A DNA stretch of 64,000 bases from Sphingomonas citri (GTDB taxonomy: Bacteria; Pseudomonadota; Alphaproteobacteria; Sphingomonadales; Sphingomonadaceae): positions 620,001-684,000 of the forward strand of contig NZ_JAHXZN010000001.1 in the NCBI RefSeq assembly GCF_019429485.1. The letters run 5' to 3'. Positions 18,713-27,583 of the stretch are shown piece after piece; position 1 is the stretch's first letter; each line of letters starts with the position of its first letter. The notes beneath the pieces were generated by a model. That model searched no databases, had not been told where the DNA came from, and saw only the letters and a program-made list of their open reading frames with translations. A program made the position numbers and the translations under genes.

Positions 18713-19117
18713 TCACGCCGCCGGCGGCACCTCGCGCGGGCGGCGATCCTCGTCGATCGCCACGAAGGTGAAGCGCGCCTCGGTCACCTTGCGCGACTCC
18801 TCGCCGTGGCGATCGCGCGCCCAGCTCTCCACGTCGATCGCGATCGAGGTACGCCCCACCCGCGCGATCGTGGCGTAGACCGAGACCTCGTCGCCGACGT
18901 GGACGGGCGCGTGGAACTGCATGCCGTCCATCGCGATCGTCACCGCGCGACCGCGCGCGCGCCGCGCTGCGGTGAGCCCGGCGGCCGAGTCCATCAGGCT
19001 CATCAGCCAGCCGCCGAAGATGTCGCCATAGGCGTTGGCGTCGGCCGGCATAGCGGTGACGCGGATCGTCGGTGCACCGCTCGGGGGCACCGCGCCCACG
19101 GGAGCCGCCGCGCTCAC
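18713..19117 (-). CDS. acyl-CoA thioesterase, hotdog fold (YciA-like)
   Basis: A 134-residue hotdog-fold thioesterase. The motif NAYGDIFGGWLMSLMDSAAG near residues 22-41 is the active-site block of the YciA/BACH group, and AVTIAMDGMQFHAPVHVGDEV is the second strand-helix block. It hydrolyses acyl-CoA to free acid and CoA; chain length is not predictable. The GTG start at 19117 overlaps the preceding gene's TGA (GTGA), indicating coupled translation. Its place between the pdh E2 and E3 genes suggests a role in acetyl-CoA/CoA balance, which is inference. Longer in-frame starts would overlap the upstream gene completely. Confidence 0.85.
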   Translation of the reverse strand: MSAAAPVGAVPPSGAPTIRVTAMPADANAYGDIFGGWLMSLMDSAAGLTAARRARGRAVTIAMDGMQFHAPVHVGDEVSVYATIARVGRTSIAIDVESWARDRHGEESRKVTEARFTFVAIDEDRRPREVPPAA

Positions 19118-19344
19118 GCGCGCCCCTCCCCGTGACGCTGCTCCTCGTGCCGCTGCACCTCCCAGACGTCGCGCGCGCCCAGCAGCGCCACCGCCACCAT
19201 CGTGCCCGCGCCGACCAGCCAGATCGTCTCCGCGCCCTGCGGATAGCTCCACGCCGCACCCTTGAAGACGAGCGCGGTCACGCCCAGCGCGAGCAGTCCC
19301 CAGGCCCACTCGCGCCACACCGCGGGCAGCTCCATCTGCGCCAT
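19114..19344 (-). CDS. small two-helix membrane protein of unknown function
   Basis: A 76-residue protein with two predicted membrane helices (about 13-30 and 40-56), separated by a short loop (AAWSYPQGAET). It ends in a charged tail rich in His, Glu and Arg (VQRHEEQRHGEGRA). I do not recognise a family. The stop overlaps the thioesterase start, and the gene follows pdhC by 13 bases, so it is part of that transcript. It could be an inner-membrane anchor or regulator. Confidence 0.65.
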   Translation of the reverse strand: MAQMELPAVWREWAWGLLALGVTALVFKGAAWSYPQGAETIWLVGAGTMVAVALLGARDVWEVQRHEEQRHGEGRA

Positions 19345-19357
19345 CGCCCGCTCCGGA

Positions 19358-20710
19358 TCAGGCGAGCATCGCCAGCGGGTTCTCGACGAGCTGCTTGAAC
19401 GCCTGCATCAGCTGCGCGCCGTCCGCCCCGTCGATCGCGCGATGGTCGAAGCTGCCCGTCGCCGACATCACCGAGGCGACGCCGAGCGTGCCGTCCTTGA
19501 GCACCCACGGCCGCTTCTCGCCCGCGCCGATCGCCAGGATCATGCCCTGCGGCGGGTTGATCACCGCCTCGAACTGCTTGATCCCGAACATGCCCATGTT
19601 GCTGATCGAGGCGGTGCCGCCGGTGAACTCCTCGGGCTTCAGCTTCTTGTCGCGCGCGCGCGCGGCGAGGTCCTTCATTCGCGTCGAGATGCTCGACAGC
19701 GAGGCGGTGTCTGCCTCGGTGATCACTGGCGTGATCAGCCCTTCGGGGGTCGACACCGCCACCGAGATGTCGGCACGACCGAAGCTGACGAGCTGGTCGG
19801 GCGTGAACATCACGTTGCACTTGGGCACCTGGATCAGCGCCACCGCGAGCGCCTTGATCAGCAGGTCGTTGACCGACAGCTTCACCCCGCGCGCCTCCAG
19901 CCCGGCGTTGAGCTCGCCCCGCAGTTTGAGCAGCTTGTCGAGCTCGACGTCGACCGTAAGGTAGATGTGCGGCACCTGCTGCTTCGACTCGGTCAGGCGG
20001 CGCGCGATCGTCTTGCGCATGTTGCTGAGCTTGGTGAGCTCGTGCGGCACGTCGGGGATCGTCGCCGGCCTGGGCGCGGGCGCGGCGGCCTCGGCGGTCG
20101 GCGCCGGCGCGGCGGTGCTCGCGACTGGGGCGGCCGCGCCGGTCTTGGCCCCCTCCACGTCGGCGCGGACGATGCGGCCGTTCGGGCCGGTGCCGCTCAC
20201 CGACGCGAGATCGACGTTCCGCTCGGCGGCGATGCGGCGCGCCAGCGGGCTGGCCTTGACGCGCTCGCCCGCGGCGCGCTGCGGCGCGGGCGTGCCGGAG
20301 GCCGGGGCGGCCGAACCGGCGACCTGCGAGTCGGCCGGCTTGCCGTGATCCTCGACGTCCTCGGGCGCGGCCTTGGCCTCGCTGCCGGTCTTGTTGGGGT
20401 CCTCGGGCGAGGGGCGCGGCTCGCTCTCCTTCGCCGCCGGCGCGGGGGTGCTCTCGCCGCTCCCGTCATCCTCGCCCTCGAGCAGCGCGATCACGGTGCC
20501 GACCTTGACGCCGTCGGTGCCCTCGGCGACCGCGATCTTGGTGATGCGGCCCTCGTCGACCGCCTCGAACTCCATCGTCGCCTTGTCGGTCTCGATCTCG
20601 GCCATGATGTCGCCCGCCTTGACCTCGTCGCCCTCCTTGACGAGCCACTTGGCCAGCGTGCCCTCTTCCATCGTGGGCGAGAGGGCAGGCATCTTGATTT
20701 CGATGGGCAT
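19358..20710 (-). CDS. pdhC: pyruvate dehydrogenase E2, dihydrolipoamide acetyltransferase
   Basis: Core of the pyruvate dehydrogenase complex, 450 residues. It has a single N-terminal lipoyl domain with the lipoylated K43 in ETDKATME, a Pro/Ala/acidic linker (about 82-150), a peripheral subunit-binding domain at about 152-186 ([19 protein letters not shown]), a second linker, and the catalytic domain from about 222. The active-site motif DHRAIDG has its His at 423. It is assigned to pyruvate rather than 2-oxoglutarate because the lipoyl start [14 protein letters not shown] matches PDH E2. It heads an operon with the small membrane protein, thioesterase and lpd. Confidence 0.95.
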   Translation of the reverse strand: MPIEIKMPALSPTMEEGTLAKWLVKEGDEVKAGDIMAEIETDKATMEFEAVDEGRITKIAVAEGTDGVKVGTVIALLEGEDDGSGESTPAPAAKESEPRPSPEDPNKTGSEAKAAPEDVEDHGKPADSQVAGSAAPASGTPAPQRAAGERVKASPLARRIAAERNVDLASVSGTGPNGRIVRADVEGAKTGAAAPVASTAAPAPTAEAAAPAPRPATIPDVPHELTKLSNMRKTIARRLTESKQQVPHIYLTVDVELDKLLKLRGELNAGLEARGVKLSVNDLLIKALAVALIQVPKCNVMFTPDQLVSFGRADISVAVSTPEGLITPVITEADTASLSSISTRMKDLAARARDKKLKPEEFTGGTASISNMGMFGIKQFEAVINPPQGMILAIGAGEKRPWVLKDGTLGVASVMSATGSFDHRAIDGADGAQLMQAFKQLVENPLAMLA

Positions 20711-20863
20711 CGTGAGTCCTCGAGCGGATCCTGGAAGTTGCCCGCGTCTCTCGCGGTTGCGCGACGCAGGGTCAACCCCACCCCCTTCTCGCCTAACGCG
20801 GCCGCGGCTTGCGCGCGCGTGGCGCGCGGCGGTAAACCCCTCCCAATCAGGGGACCTTCACCG

Positions 20864-21316
20864 ATGCGCATCTACCTCACCGTCGTCGACGATACCCCCG
20901 AGGCGCTGAGCGCGCTGCGCTTCGCCGCGCGCCGCGCGGTGCGGACCAACGGCGGCGTCGAGATCCTCGCGCTGCTGCCGCCGCAGGAGTTCATCCCGTT
21001 TGGCGGGGTGCAGGCGACGATGGAGGAGGAGCAGCGCCAGCACGCCGAGGGGTTGGTGGCGCGCGCGGCCGGGACGCTGCTGGAGGAATCGGGCGTGCGC
21101 CCCTCGCTGACGGTGCGCAGCGGCGACGGCCCCAAGGTGATCCGCGAAATGATCGCAGCCAACCCGCAGATCGCCGCGCTGGTGCTCGGCGCCGCGGCGG
21201 GGGGCGCCCCGGGTGCGCTGGTGTGCCACTTCGCCGCCGAGGCGGGGACGCTGCCGGTGCCGCTGATGATCGTGCCGGGCGGGCTGGCGATGGAGGCGAT
21301 CGACCGGGTGAGCTGA
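20864..21316 (+). CDS. universal stress protein family protein
   Basis: A 150-residue single USP domain starting MRIYLTVVDDTPEALSALRFAARRA, with the acidic first strand typical of nucleotide-binding UspA-like folds. VLGAAAGGAPGALVCHFAAEAGTLPVPLMIVPGG near the C-terminus occupies the place of the ATP-loop GSxxxxx block, but the classical G-2x-G-9x-G(S/T) motif is altered, so ATP binding is uncertain. It is divergent from pdhC, with about 150 bp between them. Its function, a cytoplasmic stress or energy-sensor role, is family-level inference. Confidence 0.85.
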   Translation: MRIYLTVVDDTPEALSALRFAARRAVRTNGGVEILALLPPQEFIPFGGVQATMEEEQRQHAEGLVARAAGTLLEESGVRPSLTVRSGDGPKVIREMIAANPQIAALVLGAAAGGAPGALVCHFAAEAGTLPVPLMIVPGGLAMEAIDRVS

Positions 21317-21347
21317 TCAGGACGTCTTCGCTTGCGGGGAGCTGAAA

Positions 21348-21487
21348 TCCCTCCGCTCGCGGGGAGGTGGCAGCGCGCCAGCACCGACGGAGGGGGCTCT
21401 CCACGAGCGAGCCGGTGCGTCTGCGAAGGCTTCCTCCACCACCCGGCTACGCCGGGCGGCCCCCCTCCCCGCGTGCGGGGAGGATTG
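21348..21487. repeat. intergenic inverted repeat, related to the 4.5-kb element
   Basis: ATCCCTCCGCTCGCGGGGAGG at the left is inverted at the right as CCCTCCCCGCGTGCGGGGAGGAT, with about 85 bp between. The right half (CTCCACCACCCGGCT, then GCGGCCCCCCT) also matches 4488-4545 read on the minus strand. It lies between convergent genes and has no T-tract. Confidence 0.75.
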
Positions 21488-21496
21488 TCGTCGCTC

Positions 21497-23290
21497 CTAC
21501 GACGCCGCGTCGAACTGCAGGCTGGCCAGCCGCGCGTACAGGCCGCCGCGCGCGATCAGCGTAGCGTGCGTGCCCTCCTCGACGATGCGGCCACCGTCCA
21601 TCACCACGATCCGCGACGCCGCGCGCACCGTCGCCAGCCGGTGCGCGATCACGATCGTGGTGCGCGTCGCCATCAGCCGCTCGAGTGCGTCCTGCACCAG
21701 CCGCTCGCTCTCGGCGTCGAGGGCGCTGGTCGCCTCGTCGAGCAGCAGGATCGGCGAGTCGCGCAGCAGGGCACGCGCGATTGCGATGCGCTGGCGCTGC
21801 CCGCCCGACAGCCGCGCCCCGCCCTCGCCGAGGAAGGTGTCGAGCCCCTCCGGCAGCGCGCGCAGGAAGTCCCCGGCATTGGCCGCCTCGGCCGCGGCCC
21901 AGACCTGGTCGTCGCTAGCGTCCCAGCGGCCGTAACGCAGATTGTCGCGCGCGCTGGTGGCAAAGATCACCGTCTCCTGCGGCACCATCGCGATGCGCGC
22001 GCGCACCTCGGCCGGATCGGCCCGGCGCAGATCGATCCCGTCGACCAGCACGCGCCCGGCGGCGGGCTCGTAGAAATGCTCGATCAGCTGGAACAATGTC
22101 GACTTGCCCGCGCCCGAAGGGCCGACCACCGCCACCGTCTCGCCCGGCGCGACGCTGAGGCTGAAGTCGTGCAGCGCGGCCATGTCCGGCCGTGTCGGGT
22201 AGCGGAACTCGACCGCCTCCAGCGCCACGCGCCCCTCCGCCGGCTCCGGCAGCGCGACCGGCTGCGCCGGCGCCGCGATGGCAGGGCGTTCGTCGAGCAG
22301 TTCGGCCAGCCGCCCCGCCGCGCCTGCGCCGCGCAGCAGGTCGCCGTAGACCTCGGTCAGCGCGCCGAACGCGCCCGCGACGATCCCGCCGGTCAGCACG
22401 AAGGCCGCGATCGCGCCGCCCGAGAGCCGCCCCGCCGCGACGTCGATCGCGCCCTCCCACAGCACCAGCGTGATCGCGCCGAACACCAGCCCGATGACGA
22501 TCGCGGTCATCACCGCGCGCAGCCCGATGCGACGCTTGGCGGCGTCCATCGTCGCCTCCACCGCGCCGGCGAAACGCGCGCTTTCGCGCCGCTCCTGCCC
22601 GAACGCCTGGACGATCTTCATCGCGCCCAGCACCTCGGTGACGATCGTGCCGACATCGGCGACGCGGTCCTGCGAGGTGCGGGAGTAGGCACGCACCTTC
22701 CGACCCAGCAGCGTAATCGGCAGGATCATCAGCGGGATGCCCAGCAGCAGCAGCGAGGCGAGCTTCGGCGAGATGGCGAAGAGGTAGATCAGCCCGCCCA
22801 CCGCGGTGAAGCTGTTGCGCAGCGCCACCGAGATGGTCATCCCCACCACCGTCTCGATCTGCCCGGTGTCCGCGGTCAGCCGCGAGGCGATCTCGGACGG
22901 GCGGTTCTCCTCGTAGAACGCGGGGCTGAGCGTCATCAGGTGGCGCACCACGCGCTCGCGGAGGTCGGCGACGACGCGCTCGCCCAGCCAGGCGACGAAA
23001 TAGAAGCGCACCGCGGTGCCGAGCGCCAGCACCAGCACGATCATCAGCATATAATGGAACGAGGACGCGACCGCCGCGGACGAGCCGTCGCCGGCGGCGA
23101 AGCCGCGGTCGATCACGCGCTTGAAGCTGTACGGGATCGCGATCGTCGCCGCGGAGGTGATCGCCAGCGCGGTGAAGGCCGCCGCGATCTGCGCCGGATA
23201 GGCGCGTGCGTGCTGCCACACCATATTGAGATTGCCGAGGCGCCGCGAGGATGCCGGGCGGGCGGGAGCGACGTCGGGAACGCTAGCCAT
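21497..23290 (-). CDS. ABC exporter, fused membrane and ATPase domains (MsbA/multidrug type)
   Basis: A half-transporter of 597 residues that works as a homodimer in the inner membrane. The six-helix exporter domain spans about 30-320. The ATPase domain starts near 355: Walker A GPSGAGKST at 390-398, Q-loop Q438, signature LSGGQ at 494-498, Walker B ILLLDEAT at 514-521 with E519, and the switch His in IVIAHRLAT. All catalytic residues are intact. It resembles lipid/multidrug exporters of the MsbA group rather than the Atm1 group. The substrate is unknown; no partner half-transporter is adjacent. Confidence 0.92.
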   Translation of the reverse strand: MASVPDVAPARPASSRRLGNLNMVWQHARAYPAQIAAAFTALAITSAATIAIPYSFKRVIDRGFAAGDGSSAAVASSFHYMLMIVLVLALGTAVRFYFVAWLGERVVADLRERVVRHLMTLSPAFYEENRPSEIASRLTADTGQIETVVGMTISVALRNSFTAVGGLIYLFAISPKLASLLLLGIPLMILPITLLGRKVRAYSRTSQDRVADVGTIVTEVLGAMKIVQAFGQERRESARFAGAVEATMDAAKRRIGLRAVMTAIVIGLVFGAITLVLWEGAIDVAAGRLSGGAIAAFVLTGGIVAGAFGALTEVYGDLLRGAGAAGRLAELLDERPAIAAPAQPVALPEPAEGRVALEAVEFRYPTRPDMAALHDFSLSVAPGETVAVVGPSGAGKSTLFQLIEHFYEPAAGRVLVDGIDLRRADPAEVRARIAMVPQETVIFATSARDNLRYGRWDASDDQVWAAAEAANAGDFLRALPEGLDTFLGEGGARLSGGQRQRIAIARALLRDSPILLLDEATSALDAESERLVQDALERLMATRTTIVIAHRLATVRAASRIVVMDGGRIVEEGTHATLIARGGLYARLASLQFDAAS

Positions 23291-23443
23291 GTCGGGCGCC
23301 TAGCAGTGCCCGGCAGGCGGCTCAACGTGTGGCGTGGCGGCCACCATGGGGCAGGATCGCCACCGCGGCGCGCTTCGTGCGTTACGCCTGGTAGGTTTTG
23401 TATTACGACCGATCATGCCCATATCTGAGGCGGAAGGAAGCGA

Positions 23444-24688
23444 ATGCTCTACGACGCATATGAATGGCAGCGGTCGTGGCTCGCCTCGGCGAGCGCGATG
23501 GCGACGGTGGGGGCCAATTGGCTCAACAACCCGTCCAACCCGTTCGCCTATCTCGGCGGCGGGCCGGTGATGGCGAGCGCGCTCGAGGTGTTCGCGCACG
23601 CTTCCGCCTCGCGCGGCAAGCCCGCCTTCGCGCTCGACACCACGATCGTCGACGGGCGCGAGGTGGCGGTGACCGAGGAGATCGTGCTCCAGCGACCGTT
23701 CGGCCAGCTCAAGCGCTTCCGCCGCGAGGGCGTCGAGGGCGGCCCGCGGCTGCTGATCGCGGCGCCGATGTCGGGCCATTTCGCCACGCTGCTGCGCGGC
23801 ACGGTGGAGCGGATGCTGCCCTTCGCCGACGTCTACATCACCGACTGGCGCGACGCGAAGCTGGTGCCGCTCACCGACGGGCAGTTCGATCTCGACGACT
23901 ACATCGACTATCTGATCGCCTTCCTCGAGGCGATCGGCCCCGACGCCGGCGAGGGGGATGGCCCGCGCGGCGCGCACATGCTGGCGGTGTGCCAGCCCTC
24001 GGTGCCCTGCCTCGCCGCGACCGCGCTGATGAGCGCGGACGCCAACCCGTGTCGCCCGCGCACGCTGACGATGATGGGCGGTCCGATCGACACGCGCGAG
24101 GCGCCCACCGCGGTCAACACGCTCGCCACCGAGCGGCCGTTCGCCTGGTTCGAGCAGAACGTGATCGCCACCGTGCCGATGCTCTACCCCGGCGCGGGGC
24201 GGCGCGTGTACCCAGGCTTCCTCCAGCTCGGCGGGTTCATGACGATGAACCTCGGCAACCACATGATGAGCCACTACGAGCTGTTCAAACACCTCGTCAC
24301 CGGCGACGGCGAGAGCGCGGACGCGACCAAGCGCTTCTACGACGAATATCGCTCGGTCTGCGACATGACCGCCGAATTCTACCTCCAGACGATCGACACC
24401 GTGTTCCAAACCCACGCGCTGCCGCGCGGCACGATGACGCATCGCGGCCGCCCGGTCGATCTCGGCGCGATCACCGACGTCGGGCTGCTCGCGATCGAGG
24501 GGGAGCGCGACGATATCTCGGGGCTGGGGCAGACCAAAGCGGCGCTGACCTGCGCCACCGCGCTGCCCGAGGCGCACAAGCGCTACCATATGGCCGAGGG
24601 CGTGGGGCATTACGGCATCTTCAACGGGTCGAAGTGGCGGGAGCGCATCGCGCCGGTGGTGGAGGAGTGGATCACCGCGCACGGGTGA
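23444..24688 (+). CDS. phaZ: intracellular polyhydroxyalkanoate depolymerase
   Basis: A 414-residue hydrolase that mobilises stored poly-3-hydroxybutyrate granules. The N-terminus MLYDAYEWQRSW and the block PFGQLKRF match the PhaZ family. The nucleophile is C183 in AVCQPSVP, the same position as in the Ralstonia PhaZ1 enzyme, so it is the Cys type rather than the Ser lipase-box type. The C-terminal SKWRERIAPVVEEWI is also family-typical. No PHA synthase or phasin gene is beside it. Start at ATG 23444, with GGAAGGAAG shortly upstream. Confidence 0.94.
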   Translation: MLYDAYEWQRSWLASASAMATVGANWLNNPSNPFAYLGGGPVMASALEVFAHASASRGKPAFALDTTIVDGREVAVTEEIVLQRPFGQLKRFRREGVEGGPRLLIAAPMSGHFATLLRGTVERMLPFADVYITDWRDAKLVPLTDGQFDLDDYIDYLIAFLEAIGPDAGEGDGPRGAHMLAVCQPSVPCLAATALMSADANPCRPRTLTMMGGPIDTREAPTAVNTLATERPFAWFEQNVIATVPMLYPGAGRRVYPGFLQLGGFMTMNLGNHMMSHYELFKHLVTGDGESADATKRFYDEYRSVCDMTAEFYLQTIDTVFQTHALPRGTMTHRGRPVDLGAITDVGLLAIEGERDDISGLGQTKAALTCATALPEAHKRYHMAEGVGHYGIFNGSKWRERIAPVVEEWITAHG

Positions 24689-24787
24689 TCGAGCAAGCCG
24701 TGTTGCCACAATTGGTCGTTCTGCTCGATCCCGAACGTCAGCTTTCGCCACTCGCTCGCGAAGCTGCCCGCACGCCTCTTGTCTTCC

Positions 24788-24881
24788 GTCATCCCTGACT
24801 TGTTCCGGGATCCACTCATCCGCGCGAGCAACAGACGGCGAGAGCGCGGATGAGTGGATCCCGGACCCAGTCCGGGATGAC
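24788..24881. repeat. intergenic palindromic element (GTCATCCC...GGGATGAC type)
   Basis: Left arm GTCATCCCTGACTTGTTCCG..., continuing through GGATCCACTCATCCGCG, is mirrored on the right by CGCGGATGAGTGGATCCC... ending CCGGGATGAC. The arms are about 38 bp with a short spacer. Similar elements are at 30832, 60644 and 49776. It lies between convergent phaZ and dprA. Confidence 0.8.
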
Positions 24882-24949
24882 GAGGGGAGCGTGGCAGCAG
24901 CTACGCCCGCAAAGCAAAAATGTCATTCATTCGCGCCTACCCGCCGCCC

Positions 24950-26041
24950 TTACACCACCCGGCTGACCCGCCCGCCGGGATGGCGCTCGAGTCGCCCGGC
25001 GAGTTCGAGCTCGAGCAGCACGTCCTGCACCAGAGCCGCTGGGAGCGCGCTCTGGCGCACCAGCTCGTCGGTGGCGACCGGCGCAGCGGCGAGCAGCGAC
25101 TCCACCCGCGCGCGCTCCGCGTCGCCATGGTCCGCCGCCCCCTCGTGCACGCTCTCCCACGCGGCGACCGATCGAGGCAGTGCGCGCGGATCGAGCGGGC
25201 GGAGCTGCTCGAGCACGTCCGCGGCGTCCTGCACCAGCGTCGCGCCGTCGCGGATCAGCGCGTTGCAGCCGCGCGCGCGTGGGTCGCTGGGATGGCCCGG
25301 CACCGCCATGACCTCGCGCCCCTGCTCGCCCGCCAGCCGCGCGCTGATCAGCGAGCCCGAGCGCGGCGCCGCCTCCACCACCAGCGTCCCCAGCGCCAGC
25401 CCGGTGACGATACGGTTGCGATAGGGAAAGTGGCGCGCGCGCGGCTCGGTGCCGGGCGGCATCTCGGCGAGCAGCAGCCCCTCGCGTGCGATCCGCTCCT
25501 GCAACGCGGCGTGCTGCGGCGGGTAGGCGACGTCGATCCCGCCCGCCACCACCCCGATCGTCTCGGGCAAAGCGCCGAGATGCGCCGCGCCGTCGATCCC
25601 GCGCGCCAGCCCCGACACCACGCTCACCCCCGCGGCGGCGAGGTCGCGCGCCAGCTCGCGCGCGAGGCGACACGCCGCCGCGGAGGCGTCGCGCGCGCCG
25701 ACGATCGCCACCGTCGGTCGCGCCGCCAGCGCGAGATCGCCGCGCAGCGTCAGCACCGCGGGCGAGTCGTCGAGCTCGGCGAGCAGCGGCGGATAGTCCG
25801 CGTCGCCGAGCAGCAGGTGGCGCGCGCCGAGTCGCTCGAGCAGCGCCCGCTCGCGCTCGATCGTATCGAGCAGTGGCACCGGAGGGGCACGCCCGCCGCC
25901 GCGCCGCGCCAGCTCGGGCAGCGCCTCGATCGCGGCGCCCGCAGTGCCGAAGCGCGCGAGCAGGCGGCGGTAGCTGACCGGGCCGATCGAGGGCGTGCGG
26001 ATCAGCCGCAGCCGCGCCGCGCGCTCCGCCTCGTCCACCAT
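24950..26041 (-). CDS. dprA: DNA processing protein DprA
   Basis: A 363-residue protein that loads RecA on incoming single-stranded DNA during transformation. The N-terminal helix-hairpin region (LIRTPSIGPVSYRRLLARFG) precedes the Rossmann-fold core with VAIVGARDASAAA, VSGLARGIDGAAH and GGIDVAYPPQH, followed by GTLVVEAAPRSGSLISARLA, all DprA/Smf signatures. The C-terminal winged-helix domain (about 300-363) is present. It starts 16 bases after plsY ends, so the plsY-dprA pair is an operon. The wider competence machinery is not in this window. Confidence 0.94.
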   Translation of the reverse strand: MVDEAERAARLRLIRTPSIGPVSYRRLLARFGTAGAAIEALPELARRGGGRAPPVPLLDTIERERALLERLGARHLLLGDADYPPLLAELDDSPAVLTLRGDLALAARPTVAIVGARDASAAACRLARELARDLAAAGVSVVSGLARGIDGAAHLGALPETIGVVAGGIDVAYPPQHAALQERIAREGLLLAEMPPGTEPRARHFPYRNRIVTGLALGTLVVEAAPRSGSLISARLAGEQGREVMAVPGHPSDPRARGCNALIRDGATLVQDAADVLEQLRPLDPRALPRSVAAWESVHEGAADHGDAERARVESLLAAAPVATDELVRQSALPAALVQDVLLELELAGRLERHPGGRVSRVV

Positions 26042-26057
26042 GCGCCGGGGGCGCCTC

Positions 26058-26693
26058 TTACCCCTGTTCGACCGCGTCGCCCGCGGCCGGCGCGGCGGAG
26101 CGGCCGACGCGCGGCTCGGTGCCGTCGACCAGTCGCGCGATATTGGCGCGGTGCTTCCACAGCACGAGCGCGGCGAGTCCCATCAGCAGCGGCACGAGGT
26201 CGAACTCGCCCAGCACTGCCGCGGTGACGGGAGTGCTGATCGCCGCCGCCATGCCCGCGAGCGACGAGATCCGCAGCAGCGCGAGCAGCCCCAGCCACAA
26301 AGCCGCGAACACCGCGCCGAGCGGCCAGTGCAGTGCCAGCGCCACGCCCATCAGCGTCGCCACGCCCTTGCCGCCGCGGAAGCGCAGCCACGCGGGGTAG
26401 CAATGCCCCACCATCACCGCCGCCGCAGCGTAGAGCTCGGCGCCGGGCAGCCACCAACGCGCCAGCAGCACCGCCGCGGCGCCCTTGCCGAGATCGAGCA
26501 GCAGCGTCGCCGCCGCCAGGCCCTTGCGGCCCGTGCGCAACACGTTGGTGGCGCCGATATTGCCCGATCCGATCTGCCGCAGGTCACCGGCGCCGAACGC
26601 GCGGGTGAGCAGCACCCCGAACGGGATCGATCCCAGCAGATAGCCCAGCAGCAGCGCGGCCGCGGGCAGCGTCCAGACGAGTTCGTCGGTCAG
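26058..26693 (-). CDS. plsY: glycerol-3-phosphate acyltransferase PlsY, probable CTG start
   Basis: An integral membrane acyltransferase that uses acyl-phosphate to make lysophosphatidic acid. The three family motifs are present: GSIPFG (upstream of the first ATG), GSGNIGATNVLRTGRKG and GGKGVATLMGV. The only ATG (26615) would delete the first transmembrane helix and the GSIPFG motif. The reading frame stays open upstream with no ATG, GTG or TTG at a suitable place. A CTG at 26693 (CTG ACC GAC GAA) with a purine-rich GGGGGA about 6 bases before it gives 211 residues, the usual size, so I use it. The family is certain; the start codon is inferred. Confidence 0.85.
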   Translation of the reverse strand: MTDELVWTLPAAALLLGYLLGSIPFGVLLTRAFGAGDLRQIGSGNIGATNVLRTGRKGLAAATLLLDLGKGAAAVLLARWWLPGAELYAAAAVMVGHCYPAWLRFRGGKGVATLMGVALALHWPLGAVFAALWLGLLALLRISSLAGMAAAISTPVTAAVLGEFDLVPLLMGLAALVLWKHRANIARLVDGTEPRVGRSAAPAAGDAVEQG

Positions 26694-26800
26694 TTCCGGT
26701 CCCCCATGCCGCCCCTCTCTAACCGAAACATTTCGGGTACGCTACCGCCCGGCGCGACCGACGTTGCCGGTATCGGCGAGAGGCCGTAAGCGCGCGGGCG

Positions 26801-27583
26801 ATGAGCGACACGCGGCCGATCCTGTTCTTCGACTCGGGCGTGGGCGGGCTCTCGGTGGTGGCGCCGACGCGCGCGCTGCTGCCGCACGCGCCGATCGTCT
26901 ACGCCGCCGATTCGGCGGGCTTCCCCTATGGCACGCGGTCCGAGAGCGAGATCGCGGCGCGCGTGCCCGCGCTGCTGGGACGGCTGGTCGAGCGCTATCG
27001 CCCGCGGCTGGCGGTGATCGCGTGCAACACCGCCTCGACGATCGCGCTGCCCGCGGTGCGCGCCGCGCTCGACGTCCCCGTGGTCGGCACCGTGCCCGCG
27101 ATCAAGCCGGCGGCAGAGATGAGCGCCACGCGCGTGATCGGCGTGCTCGGCACCGAGGCGACGGTTCGCCAGCCCTATGTCGACGACCTCGCCGCGCGGT
27201 TCGCGGGCGACTGCGTGGTGCTGCGCCACGGCTCCGCCGCGCTGGTCGAGCTGGCCGAGGCGAAGCTGGCCGGCGAGGCGGTCGGCCCCGCCGCGGTTGC
27301 CGGCGCGCTGGCGGGGCTGCTGGAGCAGCCCGGCGGCGAGCGGATCGACGTGGTGGTCAACGCCTGCACGCACTTCCCGCTGCTGGCCGACGAGCTCGCC
27401 GCGGCGGCGCCTTCGGGCGTGCGCTTCGTCGACGGCGGCCCGGGGATCGCGCGGCGGATCGTGTCGCTCAGCGCGGGGCAGGATTGGGCAGCGGGGCCGG
27501 ACGTGCTGGTGTTCACCCGCTTCGGCGAGCACGAGCGGCGCGTCGCGGCGGGGCTGGCGTTCGCGCGGGTGGAGGCGCTGTAG
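26801..27583 (+). CDS. murI: glutamate racemase
   Basis: Provides D-glutamate for peptidoglycan by cofactor-independent racemisation. It has 260 residues. The paired catalytic cysteines are C75 (VIACNTAS) and C189 (VVNACTHFP). The N-terminal FFDSGVGGLSVV at 9-20 is the substrate-binding loop, and PYGTRSE follows near 43. Length and both active-site blocks are normal. It is divergent from plsY, with about 107 bp between. No regulatory N-terminal extension of the E. coli type is present. Confidence 0.96.
   Translation: MSDTRPILFFDSGVGGLSVVAPTRALLPHAPIVYAADSAGFPYGTRSESEIAARVPALLGRLVERYRPRLAVIACNTASTIALPAVRAALDVPVVGTVPAIKPAAEMSATRVIGVLGTEATVRQPYVDDLAARFAGDCVVLRHGSAALVELAEAKLAGEAVGPAAVAGALAGLLEQPGGERIDVVVNACTHFPLLADELAAAAPSGVRFVDGGPGIARRIVSLSAGQDWAAGPDVLVFTRFGEHERRVAAGLAFARVEAL

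Noticed and set aside
19358..20863. Long plus-strand open frame antisense to pdhC and running into the stress protein gene
   Set aside because: It has the Arg/Ala-rich composition typical of GC-rich shadow frames; pdhC on the minus strand has all its domains, and the real stress protein starts at 20864.
24788..24881. Palindromes as ordinary rho-independent terminators
   Set aside because: Arms are far longer than terminator stems, spacers vary, no T-tract follows, and one copy lies inside a gene.
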